From the NCBI RefSeq assembly GCF_034314105.1, contig NZ_JAVIWJ010000001.1:2729501-2793500 (forward strand): a stretch of 64,000 bases of DNA. The letters are read 5' to 3'. The translations under genes were made by a program, and so were the position numbers. The notes under the pieces are model-generated. The model was not told the DNA's origin, made no database searches, and was given only the letters and a program-made list of their open reading frames with translations. This document shows positions 38,311-46,976 of the stretch, in pieces; position 1 is the first letter of the stretch, and each line of letters begins with the position of its first letter. Origin of the DNA: Pseudomonas sp. AB6. Lineage in GTDB: Bacteria; Pseudomonadota; Gammaproteobacteria; Pseudomonadales; Pseudomonadaceae.

Positions 38311-38803
38311 AAGAACTCCAAAACACCATCATCGAACGGGCCAGGCAAGGATACCCGCCGTTTTTGGTCACGGCGGTTCATATCCGCCGCGGGCGTGAAT
38401 AAAAGCGCGCGACTGTACGCTATTTTCCAACGGAGTAAAGTCCACAACCAAATTCACCAGCACAGTGCGACATTGGTAATCATCCCAAAGAGTTAATAGC
38501 GAAAATTTATACCTGTCTCCCTCTTAAAAAATGATTCCGATTTATATAATGCCGATTTGTAAAAAAACACGTGGCACCCCCGAGCTAGAGCAAGCGCTTG
38601 GGACAATCCACAGAAGCTGTGGATAACTCAGTGGACAACCCGCCTTAAACCCTCGCTAACGCAGGTGATACGGGGCCTGCGTTTAAACTGACGATTTTTT
38701 CACCAGTAAAAAAAGACGATATTTTTCATTGACTTAATTATTTGTACAATAAAACAAACCTTGGTCGTCTCGCTAAATAACGTCATTACAGAAATGAAGG
38801 GCC
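38311..38803. other. Palindrome-rich intergenic region with DnaA-box match and A+T-rich tract
   Basis: No coding frame stands out in these 493 bases. They contain a perfect 10-base palindrome (CAAGCGCTTG, 38591-38600), a hairpin TCCACAG-AAG-CTGTGGA (38607-38623), one perfect DnaA box (TGTGGATAA, 38619-38627) with a near-match GTGGACAA at 38631, and an inverted repeat AACGCAGG/CCTGCGTT (38658-38683). After them comes a very A+T-rich run to about 38758 with a TACAAT string at 38745-38750 that could be a -10 box for the small frame downstream. Confidence 0.6.
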
Positions 38804-38926
38804 ATGTGTGCAAATCGATTACCGGAAGTTATAACAAGGTCGATTTACCGGCAAAGGCTTGTCCGCAAGCGGTACGACGCCACAGCACTGTCGGGGGATC
38901 GAGAAGATCATTTGCATTATTTATAA
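38804..38926 (+). CDS. Possible small arginine-rich protein, 40 residues
   Basis: The frame begins MCANRLPEVITRSIYRQRLV and is rich in Arg, Lys and His. GAAGGG is close to the ATG (two bases away, tight spacing), and an A+T-rich promoter-like stretch lies 50 bases upstream. The stop is immediately followed by AAGGAGG, an ideal ribosome site with no start codon at normal distance. It may be real or a chance frame. I recognise no family. Confidence 0.3.
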   Translation: MCANRLPEVITRSIYRQRLVRKRYDATALSGDREDHLHYL

Positions 38927-38939
38927 GGAGGCTCTTCCC

Positions 38940-39251
38940 TTAATTGAATCGATCCGTTAGAATCCGCGCCGTTAGTACCAAGCTGAAAGTCAATTCTGGT
39001 CGAACAAATCCCTCGGCAAAAGCGTTTAGAACGTGAAAATATTGCTGAACAAAGGGATCGACCACCTCGATGGTTTCCAGGCGTGAACTCGATACACTGC
39101 CTTCCTCAATAACAGGAAGGGTGTTGGCAGCTCTGATGACCTGACAAAACCAGCCTGCAAATTGATCAGGATCTCCACCTCTGGCGTCGAACCTTTGCCA
39201 TTGTTGTGCCGCCTGCCCTCCTAAGTACCTACCGGTCAGTCCGAGCGCCAT
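38940..39251 (-). CDS. Hypothetical protein, 103 residues
   Basis: The product begins MALGLTGRYLGGQAAQQWQRF and contains DPDQFAGWFCQVIRAANTLPVIEEG and FVQQYFHVLNAFAEGF. It looks like ordinary globular sequence, but there is no good ribosome site and I recognise no family. It may be a remnant of a longer gene. It is convergent with the small frame at 38804. Confidence 0.4.
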   Translation of the reverse strand: MALGLTGRYLGGQAAQQWQRFDARGGDPDQFAGWFCQVIRAANTLPVIEEGSVSSSRLETIEVVDPFVQQYFHVLNAFAEGFVRPELTFSLVLTARILTDRFN

Positions 39252-39399
39252 ACGATTAAGCGCGCTTCAGCTGTCTGCTTTGTTCCAGTCAGGTTAATTC
39301 GCCTTACCACGTGTATTTGTATGCACGGGCCCGCGTTTACTGGAACCTTTTATTTTTGCACGGTTCTATGCTGTGTCGCTTGTTAGGAAACACCCAACC

Positions 39400-39624
39400 A
39401 TGACTACTCATACCCAGACCCAGGACGCCATTCGCACCCTGACTAACGCTTTTGCTCCGATGAACTGCCTTATCATGGCCGCTCGCAAAGGCTGTTTCAG
39501 TTTCACCATCGTCAATGAACACGGTATCGCTCGTCACAGCGAACGCCTGTATCCCGATCAGTATTCCAGCGCAGAGCCGCTGCAAGCCGTGATCGAACGC
39601 ACCCGCCAGGCCCTGGTTGCCTGA
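39400..39624 (+). CDS. Small conserved protein, DUF3509-like
   Basis: 74 residues. It reads MTTHTQTQDAIRTLTNAFAP, then ARKGCFSFTIVNEHGIARHSERLYP and a C-terminal helix PLQAVIERTRQALVA. The alternation of a helix, strands and a tyrosine-proline turn resembles short DUF3509 proteins of Pseudomonas, which I offer as a guess. The ATG at 39400 is chosen over a GTG at 39373. It has its own intrinsic terminator downstream and no membrane or signal segment. Confidence 0.68.
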   Translation: MTTHTQTQDAIRTLTNAFAPMNCLIMAARKGCFSFTIVNEHGIARHSERLYPDQYSSAEPLQAVIERTRQALVA

Positions 39625-39954
39625 TGCAGTGACGCCTTGGCTGCTTGAAGCAGCCATCCACGAAGCCTCGCCCTTCAAAGCGGGGCTTTTTATTGGCAGC
39701 GATTTGACACGTCGCGCGAATTTCTACCCTTTCACTTTACGCACACCTTGGCATTAGCTAAGCACCAAGAGATATATGAAGGATATTTGGCGGCGGTAAA
39801 TGTTTTAAAAACAGTCTTTTACGGGCGCAATTTGACACTACACTTCAACTTAAGCGGCTAATAGCTGCTTCCGGCGGGTTCTATCCGATCCACTGCTGCC
39901 AAGCACCAGAGCCACGCCGGCCACTACGCAGTCCAAAGATGCCAAGAGGGCTTT
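39625..39954. other. Intergenic region with terminator and two ATTTGACAC strings
   Basis: 330 bases without a convincing gene. It starts with the terminator of the small gene at 39400. Two copies of ATTTGACAC (39703 and 39830) look like -35 elements, but no good -10 follows at 17 bases. The second may belong to the promoter of the gene at 39955. Confidence 0.5.
39664..39694 (+). terminator. Rho-independent terminator of the small gene at 39400
   Basis: AGCCTCGC and GCGGGGCT form an eight-pair stem with one T-G pair around CCTTCAAA, followed by TTTTTATT. Confidence 0.85.
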
Positions 39955-40434
39955 ATGGGAATCGCTGCCAGTGAGTTGAGTCAACATGTCATCCGTCCCA
40001 CGTTGATCTATCTCGGTTGCCATAGCCTCTGTGCTGAGTCCTTACTGCTCGGAGTTGCTGCCAGCCAATCGGCGCTGGGTGACGCGCTCGATAGCCGTCG
40101 AGGTCATGGGCTCTACCGCATCACCGAATCACGTCATCAGCAGCTTTGGGACAACTATCTGGCGCTAGACCCGGATAGAGCTAGCCTGGTTCGCGGTCTC
40201 GCCAGTCAGCACGCTTTTCTAAAAGGCCCTCACCTAGAACTCACGGTCAATATGCGTTATGCCACCGCCATTGCTTGGTTGCTCATCGAGGCACAAGGGT
40301 CACCCTTACCTGCGACTTGCGATGTGTTGAGCATGGCCAGAATCTGGCGTCAGACGTTCCAACCTCAAGGTCGTTTGCGCGACTTCGCGATGGCTTGGCA
40401 AAATTGTGTAACTTCACGTCAGCAACTTGCTTGA
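39955..40434 (+). CDS. Lysozyme-fold-like protein of a type common in phages, stand-alone
   Basis: 159 residues. It begins MGIAASELSQHVIRPTLIYL and contains SLCAESLLLGVAASQSALG, GLYRITESRHQQLWDNYLAL, RGLASQHAFL and NMRYATAIAWLLIEAQG. I recall phage and prophage proteins of this pattern in which the segment reads AAQESGLG; if it is a muramidase-type fold, the likely catalytic glutamate has become Ser (ASQSALG). No phage genes surround it. It could be a domesticated fragment or a separate conserved Pseudomonas family. The function is unknown. Confidence 0.62.
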   Translation: MGIAASELSQHVIRPTLIYLGCHSLCAESLLLGVAASQSALGDALDSRRGHGLYRITESRHQQLWDNYLALDPDRASLVRGLASQHAFLKGPHLELTVNMRYATAIAWLLIEAQGSPLPATCDVLSMARIWRQTFQPQGRLRDFAMAWQNCVTSRQQLA

Positions 40435-40584
40435 AATTTCCGTCGACTGGACGGATTCACTGCGAATCAACGCAGTTTGGGCAAATTGTCCTACAAAAAG
40501 GCTCTATCTCGGGCAATTCAGACTATAGCGCTAAGGCGAAAATCTTGGTAATTTCCGCCCGGTGATCAACAAGGAGTTCTAATA

Positions 40585-41850
40585 ATGAAAAAAGTAATGC
40601 TCAAGACCACACTTAGCCTCGCTGTAGGCCTTATCTCCACCCAGCTCTTTGCAAGCGGCTTCGCCCTCAACGAACAAAGCGTTAGTGGAATGGGAACCGG
40701 TTTTGCTGGACGCTCCTCCGCCGCTGAAGATGCGAGCACTATTGTCGGTAACCCGGCCGGCATGTCGAAGATCAAGCGCGAACAAGTCAGCTTGGGAGCG
40801 GCTGCTATCGATGCCAGCACCGACCTCAAACACACCAGCGGCCAACCTGGCAGCACCAACAATGGCGACATGGTTCCGTTTACCGTTGTGCCTTTTGGTT
40901 ACTACGTTAAACCGATCGACGAGCACTGGGCCTTTGGTTTGGGCATCTATGCACCGTTCGGCCTCGTGACCGACTACGAAAAAAGCTTCCAGGGTCGCTA
41001 TTACGGTGACAAGAGCAAGGTCTCGGTTATCACGGTTCAACCCACCGTCAGCTATGCATTCAACGACTACGTATCGATCGGTATCGGTCCGACCTTCAAC
41101 CACATCAAAGGTGAGTTGACCTCGGCCATACAATTGAATCCTGCCGGCACCAACGATGGCAAAGCGCGCATCAATGGTGAAGACAACGCCTGGGGTTACA
41201 ACGTCGGTATCCTCGTCACGCCGACTGCGACCACCAACTTAGGCTTGACCTACCACTCCAAGGTTAGCTACGGCCTGGAAGGTAACACCAAGTACTCTGG
41301 CGCGAATTTCGGCCCTAACGGCCTTAAGTTCGACGGCGGCCTGGATCTGACCACGCCAGAATCGGTTGACTTCTCGATCACCCAGAAGCTCAACCAAGAC
41401 TGGACTGTGTACGCTGGCAGCACCTGGACACGTTGGAGCCGCCTCAAAGACATCACCGTCAACAACGAAGGTGTTCCAGCGCAGCTGGGCGGTAACGCGG
41501 GTCCTCTTGGAACGATTAGCGAGCCGGAAAACTGGCACAACACCTGGGCTCACGCCATCGGTGCTTCTTACCAGTTGAACAAAGAGATCGTGCTGCGTGC
41601 CGGTTTCTCGGTTGACCAATCGCCTACCAACAACGTTAATCGTTCGGTACGGATTCCAACAGGCGACCGCCGCATATTCAGCTTGGGCGCTGGCTGGAGC
41701 CCAACCGATAACATCACCATCGACGTTGCTTATTCTTACTTGAAAGAAGAAAGCGTGTCGGTCAATGACACCGGTAAGGGCGCGCCCTATAACGCCACGT
41801 ACCACAACAGCGCCAACGGCTTCGGTTCGTCTGTGACTTACCGCTTCTGA
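40585..41850 (+). CDS. FadL/TodX-family outer-membrane transporter (OMPP1)
   Basis: 421 residues. A signal peptide (about 1-24, cut before GFALNEQS) precedes a 14-strand barrel with the family plug sequence SVSGMGTGFAGRSSAAEDASTIVGNPAGMS at the mature N-terminus (positions about 34-65), and the last residue is phenylalanine (VTYRF), the usual barrel assembly signal. Relatives take up long-chain fatty acids or hydrophobic aromatics. AAGGAG precedes the ATG. A strong two-way terminator separates it from the convergent glutathione peroxidase gene. Confidence 0.93.
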   Translation: MKKVMLKTTLSLAVGLISTQLFASGFALNEQSVSGMGTGFAGRSSAAEDASTIVGNPAGMSKIKREQVSLGAAAIDASTDLKHTSGQPGSTNNGDMVPFTVVPFGYYVKPIDEHWAFGLGIYAPFGLVTDYEKSFQGRYYGDKSKVSVITVQPTVSYAFNDYVSIGIGPTFNHIKGELTSAIQLNPAGTNDGKARINGEDNAWGYNVGILVTPTATTNLGLTYHSKVSYGLEGNTKYSGANFGPNGLKFDGGLDLTTPESVDFSITQKLNQDWTVYAGSTWTRWSRLKDITVNNEGVPAQLGGNAGPLGTISEPENWHNTWAHAIGASYQLNKEIVLRAGFSVDQSPTNNVNRSVRIPTGDRRIFSLGAGWSPTDNITIDVAYSYLKEESVSVNDTGKGAPYNATYHNSANGFGSSVTYRF

Positions 41851-41896
41851 TGCTCCCATTCGCGGTAGGCTGAAAAGCCTAACAGGCGAATACGAG

Positions 41897-41933
41897 AAAG
41901 CCCTACCGCCAGTCATGGCGGTAGGGCTTTTTC
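41897..41933. terminator. Bidirectional terminator between the fadL-type gene and glutathione peroxidase
   Basis: AGCCCTACCGCC and GGCGGTAGGGCT form a perfect 12-pair stem around AGTCAT, with a T run on the plus strand and AAA on the other flank, so it can serve both convergent genes. Confidence 0.93.
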
Positions 41934-41953
41934 ATGGCTGCGTTTTAACCGGC

Positions 41954-42505
41954 TCAAGGCTTGGACGCGATAGCCTTCTCGACAGCAGCAATCATCGCGG
42001 GATCATCCGGCTTGGTTAGGCTGGAAAAATTCGCGATCACATTGCCCTGCCGGTCGATGACGTATTTATAGAAATTCCAACGCGGCGCGCTGCTTTGTTC
42101 AGCTAGCACTTTGAATAGATGCGTTGCGTCAGGCCCCTTGACCGTTTGCGGATCGGTCATGGTGAAGGTCACACCATAATTCACATAACAAACCTTGGCG
42201 GTTTCGGCGCCATCTTTTGACTCCTGCTTGAAGTCGTTTGATGGCACGCCAATCACTTCAAGACCCTCCGATTTGTAGCGTTGGTTCAAGGCCTCAAGAC
42301 TTTTAAACTGAGGTGCGAATCCACAAAAGCTCGCGGTGTTAACCACCACAAGGGGCTTGCCCTCAAAACGCTTGCATAGGTCGATATTTTCTTTAGCGCG
42401 CAATTTCGGTAGCTCACCCTGCAATAGCGGGGGGCATTCGGCGGCCATTGCCGTTCCGCTAATCGCGAACAGCAATACCGGAAGTGAAAACCAATGAATT
42501 GTCAT
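41954..42505 (-). CDS. Periplasmic glutathione peroxidase-like protein
   Basis: 183 residues. A signal peptide (about 1-21, ending TAMAAECP) precedes a thioredoxin fold. The peroxidatic cysteine is in [20 protein letters not shown], and the conserved tryptophan is in APRWNFYKY. The usual Gln motif CNQF reads SNDF here, so the classic catalytic tetrad is not complete; this variant seems usual in the Pseudomonas family members I recall. It probably reduces peroxides in the periplasm with an unknown electron donor. AAGGG precedes the ATG. Confidence 0.9.
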   Translation of the reverse strand: MTIHWFSLPVLLFAISGTAMAAECPPLLQGELPKLRAKENIDLCKRFEGKPLVVVNTASFCGFAPQFKSLEALNQRYKSEGLEVIGVPSNDFKQESKDGAETAKVCYVNYGVTFTMTDPQTVKGPDATHLFKVLAEQSSAPRWNFYKYVIDRQGNVIANFSSLTKPDDPAMIAAVEKAIASKP

Positions 42506-42574
42506 GACAGCATCCCTTGCATCGTAGAGGTCAATGTGCCTGAAAAATAAAATACTCCTTGCCACTTAACCTGC

Positions 42575-42697
42575 CTAGCACAGGCTCATCCCCAGCTGCA
42601 GCGCGCCCAAGCCGACACGCTGCCAGCCCCACCACACCAACGCCAGCAGCACAACCCCAAGGGTCATGCTAGCGATCCAAGGCCAGAGCCTGTTCAC
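42575..42697 (-). CDS. Forty-residue single-span membrane protein
   Basis: The frame begins with GTG and reads MNRLWPWIASMTLGVVLLALVWW (23 residues), then GWQRVGLGALQLGMSLC. One hydrophobic helix (about 8-24) is followed by a short tail. The start overlaps the stop of the upstream MFS gene as GTGA, the same coupling used in the cob operon, which argues that it is translated. I recall a similar short protein after the matching MFS gene in other pseudomonads. It may be an accessory of the transporter. Confidence 0.68.
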   Translation of the reverse strand: MNRLWPWIASMTLGVVLLALVWWGWQRVGLGALQLGMSLC

Positions 42698-43902
42698 GCG
42701 GGGCTGCCTATAGCCTGCAACCGCGCCACAGGCCGCTCGCGCACCGGCCAGTTCAGGGCGGCGGCCAGTACACTGAGCAAAATCGAAACCTGCCAGATCA
42801 AATCGTAGCTCCCAGTGCGGTCATACACGACACCACCCAACCAACCACCCAGGAAGGCGCCCAACTGGTGGAATAAGAAAACGATACCGCCGAGCATCGA
42901 CAAATTACGCACCCCGAACAATGTCGCGACGGTACCGTTTGTCAGCGGCACGGTAGACAGCCACAGTAGCCCCATGGTGACACCGAACAGGTAGGCGGTA
43001 GTTTCAGTCACCGGCACCCACACAAACACGGTAATTACTACTGCGCGCAACAGGTACAAACTGGTCAGCAAACGCGGCTTGGATATACGTCCGCCGAGCC
43101 AACCGGCGGTGTAAGTGCCAAATACATTAAACAAACCGATCAGCGCTAGCACGGTTGTGCCAACTTTGGCAGGCAGGTGTTGGTCAACCAGGTAAGAAGG
43201 CAGATGCACGCCAATAAACACCACTTGGAAACCGCAGACAAAAAATCCCAAGGCCAGGAGCCAAAAACCCGAATGGGTGCATGCTTCGTGCAACGCTTCA
43301 CGCAGTGTCTGCTCGCCACCGGTCTTGGGCAATGGCACATCCTTGAGCATGGTTACTAACGGCAGGATCAAGGCCACGAGCAAGCCCAGCGCCAACAATG
43401 CGGCGGACCAGGCGAGCCAACCAATCAGGCCAAGAGTACCGGGGAGCATGGCGAATTGGCCAAACGAGCCTGCCGCGCTGGCAACGCCCATGCCCATGCT
43501 GCGTTTCTCGGCAGGCAGTGCCCGACCTACCACCCCGAGGATCACCGAGAATGAGGTACCTGACAGGCCGATACCGATCAGTAAACCTGCGCTCAGTGAT
43601 AACGACAGCGGCGAATCGGCCATGCCCATGCAGGCCAACCCCAGCGCATAAAGCACGCCTCCGACAAACACCACCTTCGAGGCACCAAATCGGTCTGCAA
43701 GCGCGCCGGCAAAAGGTTGGGCCAAGCCCCATATCAAGTTTTGAAATGCGATGGCGAACGCAAAAACCTCACGACCCCAGCCGAACTGCGCACTCATCGG
43801 CGCCAGAAACAAACCAAAACCGTGCCGCACGCCCAAGGACAACGCAAGAATTAGCGCACTCCCCAGTAAAACCCATCCACTGGCACGCAAAGCCGATGTC
43901 AT
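42694..43902 (-). CDS. MFS transporter
   Basis: 402 residues, 12 predicted membrane helices. The N-terminus reads GVRHGFGLFLAPMSAQFGWGREVFAFAIA, with the usual motif A region GALADRFGASKVVFVGG between helices 2 and 3 and a second-half counterpart GWLGGRISKPR. It resembles monocarboxylate or oxalate/formate-type antiporters, but the substrate is not decidable. The downstream 40-residue protein is translationally coupled. Confidence 0.9.
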   Translation of the reverse strand: MTSALRASGWVLLGSALILALSLGVRHGFGLFLAPMSAQFGWGREVFAFAIAFQNLIWGLAQPFAGALADRFGASKVVFVGGVLYALGLACMGMADSPLSLSLSAGLLIGIGLSGTSFSVILGVVGRALPAEKRSMGMGVASAAGSFGQFAMLPGTLGLIGWLAWSAALLALGLLVALILPLVTMLKDVPLPKTGGEQTLREALHEACTHSGFWLLALGFFVCGFQVVFIGVHLPSYLVDQHLPAKVGTTVLALIGLFNVFGTYTAGWLGGRISKPRLLTSLYLLRAVVITVFVWVPVTETTAYLFGVTMGLLWLSTVPLTNGTVATLFGVRNLSMLGGIVFLFHQLGAFLGGWLGGVVYDRTGSYDLIWQVSILLSVLAAALNWPVRERPVARLQAIGSPA

Positions 43903-43989
43903 TTTCCATTCTCCGACCTAATTAGGCTTATATGCCCGCAAGACAAGTGCAAGAAATTACCGGTGGATGGAGGGGGGTGTCAATAATTC

Positions 43990-44077
43990 CTGTAGGAGAT
44001 GCCACCCGTCATCGACGCCGCGATGTCGCGCAACAAACCCAGACCACGTAGGTAGCTGCCGAAGGCTGCGATAAGGT
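43990..44077. repeat. REP-type element downstream of cobS
   Basis: TGTAGGAG near 43992 and GTAGCTGCCGAAGGCTGCGA from 44052 are the two Pseudomonas REP-type cores, with about 55 bases between. The second core recurs near 58573 and in inverted form near 63837. Confidence 0.7.
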
Positions 44078-44104
44078 TCGAAGTATTGGCTCCGGTTCAG
44101 ATAT

Positions 44105-44842
44105 TTAAACCAACGCCAGAACCACCAGAACCGCCATTTCCAGCAACTCCAACAGCGCGCCCGCCGTGTCGCCGGTGCTGCCACCGAGCCGACGCAGCAT
44201 CAGATGCCGCAGCCAGAAGAAGCAGACGCCTGCCGTCAGCAGTGCAATTAGGCCACTGAACCCCGCCACCAACAGGCAGCCCATCGCACTGATCAACAGC
44301 ACCTGCCTTCCCAGAGTGCGGGGAAGGTGATCAGCCAATGCCTGCCCTAACCCGCCCGCACGTACGTAAGGCGTGCCAAGGAACAAACCGAGCATGGCGC
44401 TACGGCCAATGACCGGGGCCAATAACAGGCCTACGCTGCGATGGCTTTCGATTAACGCCAACAGCGCACAGAATTTCAGCAGTAGCACCATCACCAAGGT
44501 AATCACCGCAATCGGTCCGCTGCGGGGATCTTTCATGATGCTCAGCGTACGCTCGCGGTCTCCGAAGCCCCCCAGCCAAGCATCAGCGCTGTCAGCCAGG
44601 CCGTCGAGGTGCAATCCGCCGCTGAGCAAAACCCAAGCGGTCAATAACAGCGCGGCGTGCAACATCAATGGCGCACCGGCCAAGAGGCTGTCGAGGACCA
44701 TCAACAGCAAGCCAAACACAACGCCTACCAACGGATAGAACAACAATGAGCGGCCCAACTCTTCAGATTTCGGCATGTCGGGCAAACGAATTGGCAAGCT
44801 GCTGAGAAATTGTAGGGCAATCCACATTGGCAACAGATTCAT
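44105..44842 (-). CDS. cobS: Adenosylcobinamide-GDP ribazoletransferase (cobalamin synthase)
   Basis: 245 residues, an integral membrane protein (cobV in Pseudomonas nomenclature) that joins alpha-ribazole to adenosylcobinamide-GDP to complete the lower ligand of B12. The family signature LHLDGLADSADAWLGGFGDRERTLSIMKD (within residues 56-86) contains the Asp-rich site. The C-terminus is a string of hydrophobic helices. Its ATG overlaps the cobC phosphatase stop. It is the last gene of the riboswitch-controlled operon. Confidence 0.95.
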   Translation of the reverse strand: MNLLPMWIALQFLSSLPIRLPDMPKSEELGRSLLFYPLVGVVFGLLLMVLDSLLAGAPLMLHAALLLTAWVLLSGGLHLDGLADSADAWLGGFGDRERTLSIMKDPRSGPIAVITLVMVLLLKFCALLALIESHRSVGLLLAPVIGRSAMLGLFLGTPYVRAGGLGQALADHLPRTLGRQVLLISAMGCLLVAGFSGLIALLTAGVCFFWLRHLMLRRLGGSTGDTAGALLELLEMAVLVVLALV

Positions 44843-45408
44843 TCGCTCAATACGCCTTGGGCATTGACTTCAACCGAGAGTAGCGCGCCGTGACCGACTT
44901 CGACTTGCAATAACTGCTCACGTGGCAACCCCCGCGCTTGAGCCAATAACAAGCGCATTACCCCGCCATGGGTGACCAGCAATATCCGCTCGGTGGCGTA
45001 TGTCAAGTGCAGACGTTCGACCACCGACACTACTCGAGCAGAGAACGCCAGCAACGGTTCACCGCCCGGCGGTGTGAAAGCATACGGATTGGCCCAAAAC
45101 AGCCCCAAATCTTGCGCGTGGGTTTCCATCAACTGCGCTGCGCTGCGCCCTTCCCACTCACCAAAATGCAGCTCTTGCAGACCCGATTCCATGTGCAGCG
45201 GCACTCTCAGCGTCTCGGCCAGTTCTTCGGCGAAGCGCGCACAACGTTGCAAGGGCGAGCTCACTATGCGATCCCATGGTCCGCCCTCAGTCACCGCCGC
45301 ACGCATTTGCGCCCAGCCAATATCCGTCAGCGCGTCATCCAGGCTGCCGCGCAAGCCGCCGCCCAACTCGGTTTCGCCGTGGCGCAACATGTCCAGGCGC
45401 ACTGTCAC
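44839..45408 (-). CDS. cobC: Alpha-ribazole-5'-phosphate phosphatase (histidine phosphatase family)
   Basis: 189 residues. It begins with GTG and reads [17 protein letters not shown], with the RHG phosphohistidine motif, an Arg in [14 protein letters not shown] and [11 protein letters not shown] for the second histidine. The family includes CobC, which removes the 5' phosphate in lower-ligand assembly; other broad-specificity histidine phosphatases are alternatives, but the location between cobT and cobS settles it. The start overlaps the cobT stop by four bases (GTGA). Confidence 0.9.
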   Translation of the reverse strand: MTVRLDMLRHGETELGGGLRGSLDDALTDIGWAQMRAAVTEGGPWDRIVSSPLQRCARFAEELAETLRVPLHMESGLQELHFGEWEGRSAAQLMETHAQDLGLFWANPYAFTPPGGEPLLAFSARVVSVVERLHLTYATERILLVTHGGVMRLLLAQARGLPREQLLQVEVGHGALLSVEVNAQGVLSE

Positions 45409-46457
45409 GCCGGGCGGTCCGCTACCGCAGCTTCAGCGAACGTCGCCATGCCGTTATGCAGTTCGCAGGCCAAGCGCAGCAACGGCACCGCCAACGCCGC
45501 ACCACTACCTTCGCCCAAGCGCAAGCCAAGGTCGAGGAGCGGTTCAGCCTGCAACACTTCCAACACATGGCGGTGACCGGGTTCGGCGCCACGGTGAGCA
45601 AATAGTAGCCAATCGCGGCACGACGGGTTCAAGCGCACAGCGACCAAGGCCGCGACACTGCAAATAAAACCGTCAACCAACACCGCGACGCCTTCTTGAG
45701 CACACGCTATATAAGCGCCGACCAAGGCGGCAATTTCATAGCCGCCCACACAAAACATACCGTGCAGCGGGTCACCCGCGTGATCGGCGTGCAGGGCCAA
45801 CGCACGCTCAATCACCAATGATTTATGAGTAACGCCCGCCGCGTTTAAACCGGTGCCGGGACCGACCAAGAGACTGGCCGGGCGATCCAACAGCAGGCAC
45901 GCCAACGCACTGGCTGCCGTGGTGTTGCCGATGCCCATCTCGCCCCCGATAAACAATTCAGCGCCGGACGCCACAGCTCGGCGCACGCTATCGCGCCCTG
46001 CGTCCATCGCAAGCAAGCCTTGGGCCTTAGTCATGGCCGGACCTTCAACGAAGTTCGCGGTGCCCGCGCCCAAATTCAAATGGCGGACGCCTGGCAGGTT
46101 CATCGGCGCAATCGTACCCAAATCCACCACGTCCAACTGTGCTGACAGTTGTTTGGCCAGCACGCTGATTGCTGCGCCTCCGGTTACGAAGTTGTGCAGC
46201 ATCTGCCCAGTGACTTCTTGGGGAAACGCAGAAACGCCTTCAGCAACGACGCCATGATCGCCGGCAAAAATGGCGATCCACAGGTTATCGACCGCAGGCT
46301 TGGTCCGCCCTTGCAGGCCGGCCAGTTGCACCGCGATCCGCTCCAGTTGCCCGAGCGAGCCGGCCGGTTTGGTCAGTTGCTGCTGACGTGCCAAAGCGCT
46401 TTCGCGCGTTGGGACGCTGATTGCTTTTGCCGGTTTAAGCCACCAGGAATTAGTCAT
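45405..46457 (-). CDS. cobT: Nicotinate-nucleotide--dimethylbenzimidazole phosphoribosyltransferase
   Basis: 350 residues (CobU in the older Pseudomonas naming). It makes alpha-ribazole-5'-phosphate from dimethylbenzimidazole and nicotinate mononucleotide. Motifs are [61 protein letters not shown] and [18 protein letters not shown] near the C-terminus with the conserved Glu. The ATG at 46457 overlaps the cobU stop (ATGA) and has AAAGGA upstream. The dimethylbenzimidazole is made by bluB in the same operon. Confidence 0.96.
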   Translation of the reverse strand: MTNSWWLKPAKAISVPTRESALARQQQLTKPAGSLGQLERIAVQLAGLQGRTKPAVDNLWIAIFAGDHGVVAEGVSAFPQEVTGQMLHNFVTGGAAISVLAKQLSAQLDVVDLGTIAPMNLPGVRHLNLGAGTANFVEGPAMTKAQGLLAMDAGRDSVRRAVASGAELFIGGEMGIGNTTAASALACLLLDRPASLLVGPGTGLNAAGVTHKSLVIERALALHADHAGDPLHGMFCVGGYEIAALVGAYIACAQEGVAVLVDGFICSVAALVAVRLNPSCRDWLLFAHRGAEPGHRHVLEVLQAEPLLDLGLRLGEGSGAALAVPLLRLACELHNGMATFAEAAVADRPA

Positions 46458-46975
46458 AATGCGGGTCCTTTCAACGTCAGGGGCAAGCCAGCAACCGTTA
46501 ACACCACGCGTTGACAACGTTCGGCCAAGGCTTGATGCAGCCATCCGGCTTCGTCGACATAGCGGCGGGTCAGTTCACCGAGGGGCACAACGCCGAGCCC
46601 GGTTTCGTTACTGACAAAAATGATTTCGCCCGGAAGTTCAGCAAGGCAGCTCAACAGCGCCTCGCGCTCAACAACCAAGCGTTCGCGATCTTCAAGCATC
46701 AACAGGTTGGTCAACCACAGGGTTAAACAATCCACCAACAACAAGCGGTCGGTGTTTGCGTTTTCTCGCAAGACCCGCGCCAGTTCGATTGGCTCTTCAA
46801 TCAGTCGCCACTGCTCAGGGCGGCGCTGACGATGGAGGGCGATGCGCTGATTCATCTCGCCGTCCAGCGATTGGCTAGTGGCGATGTACGTAACCTCAAG
46901 GCAGCTTTTGCCCGCCAAGCCCTCCGCCAAGCAGCTTTTACCAGAACGCGCGCCACCGAGGATTAATTGCAGCAT
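46454..46975 (-). CDS. cobU: Adenosylcobinamide kinase / guanylyltransferase
   Basis: 173 residues (CobP in Pseudomonas). It phosphorylates and then guanylates adenosylcobinamide. It begins [20 protein letters not shown] with the P-loop, then [26 protein letters not shown] and [13 protein letters not shown], and the guanylyl-binding segment [12 protein letters not shown] longer upstream frame overlaps cobQ and is not conserved; this start follows the cobQ stop by one base. Confidence 0.94.
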   Translation of the reverse strand: MLQLILGGARSGKSCLAEGLAGKSCLEVTYIATSQSLDGEMNQRIALHRQRRPEQWRLIEEPIELARVLRENANTDRLLLVDCLTLWLTNLLMLEDRERLVVEREALLSCLAELPGEIIFVSNETGLGVVPLGELTRRYVDEAGWLHQALAERCQRVVLTVAGLPLTLKGPAL

Positions 46976-46976
46976 G

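Noticed and set aside
38590..38760. Chromosomal replication origin
   Set aside because: Only one perfect DnaA box and no dnaA, rpmH or par genes nearby; the real origin should lie elsewhere.
38761..38943. Alternative 60-codon plus-strand frame
   Set aside because: It overlaps the frame at 38804 in another phase, lacks a ribosome site and starts inside the promoter-like tract.
39955..40434. Prophage remnant
   Set aside because: No integrase, other phage genes, attachment repeats or composition shift around it.
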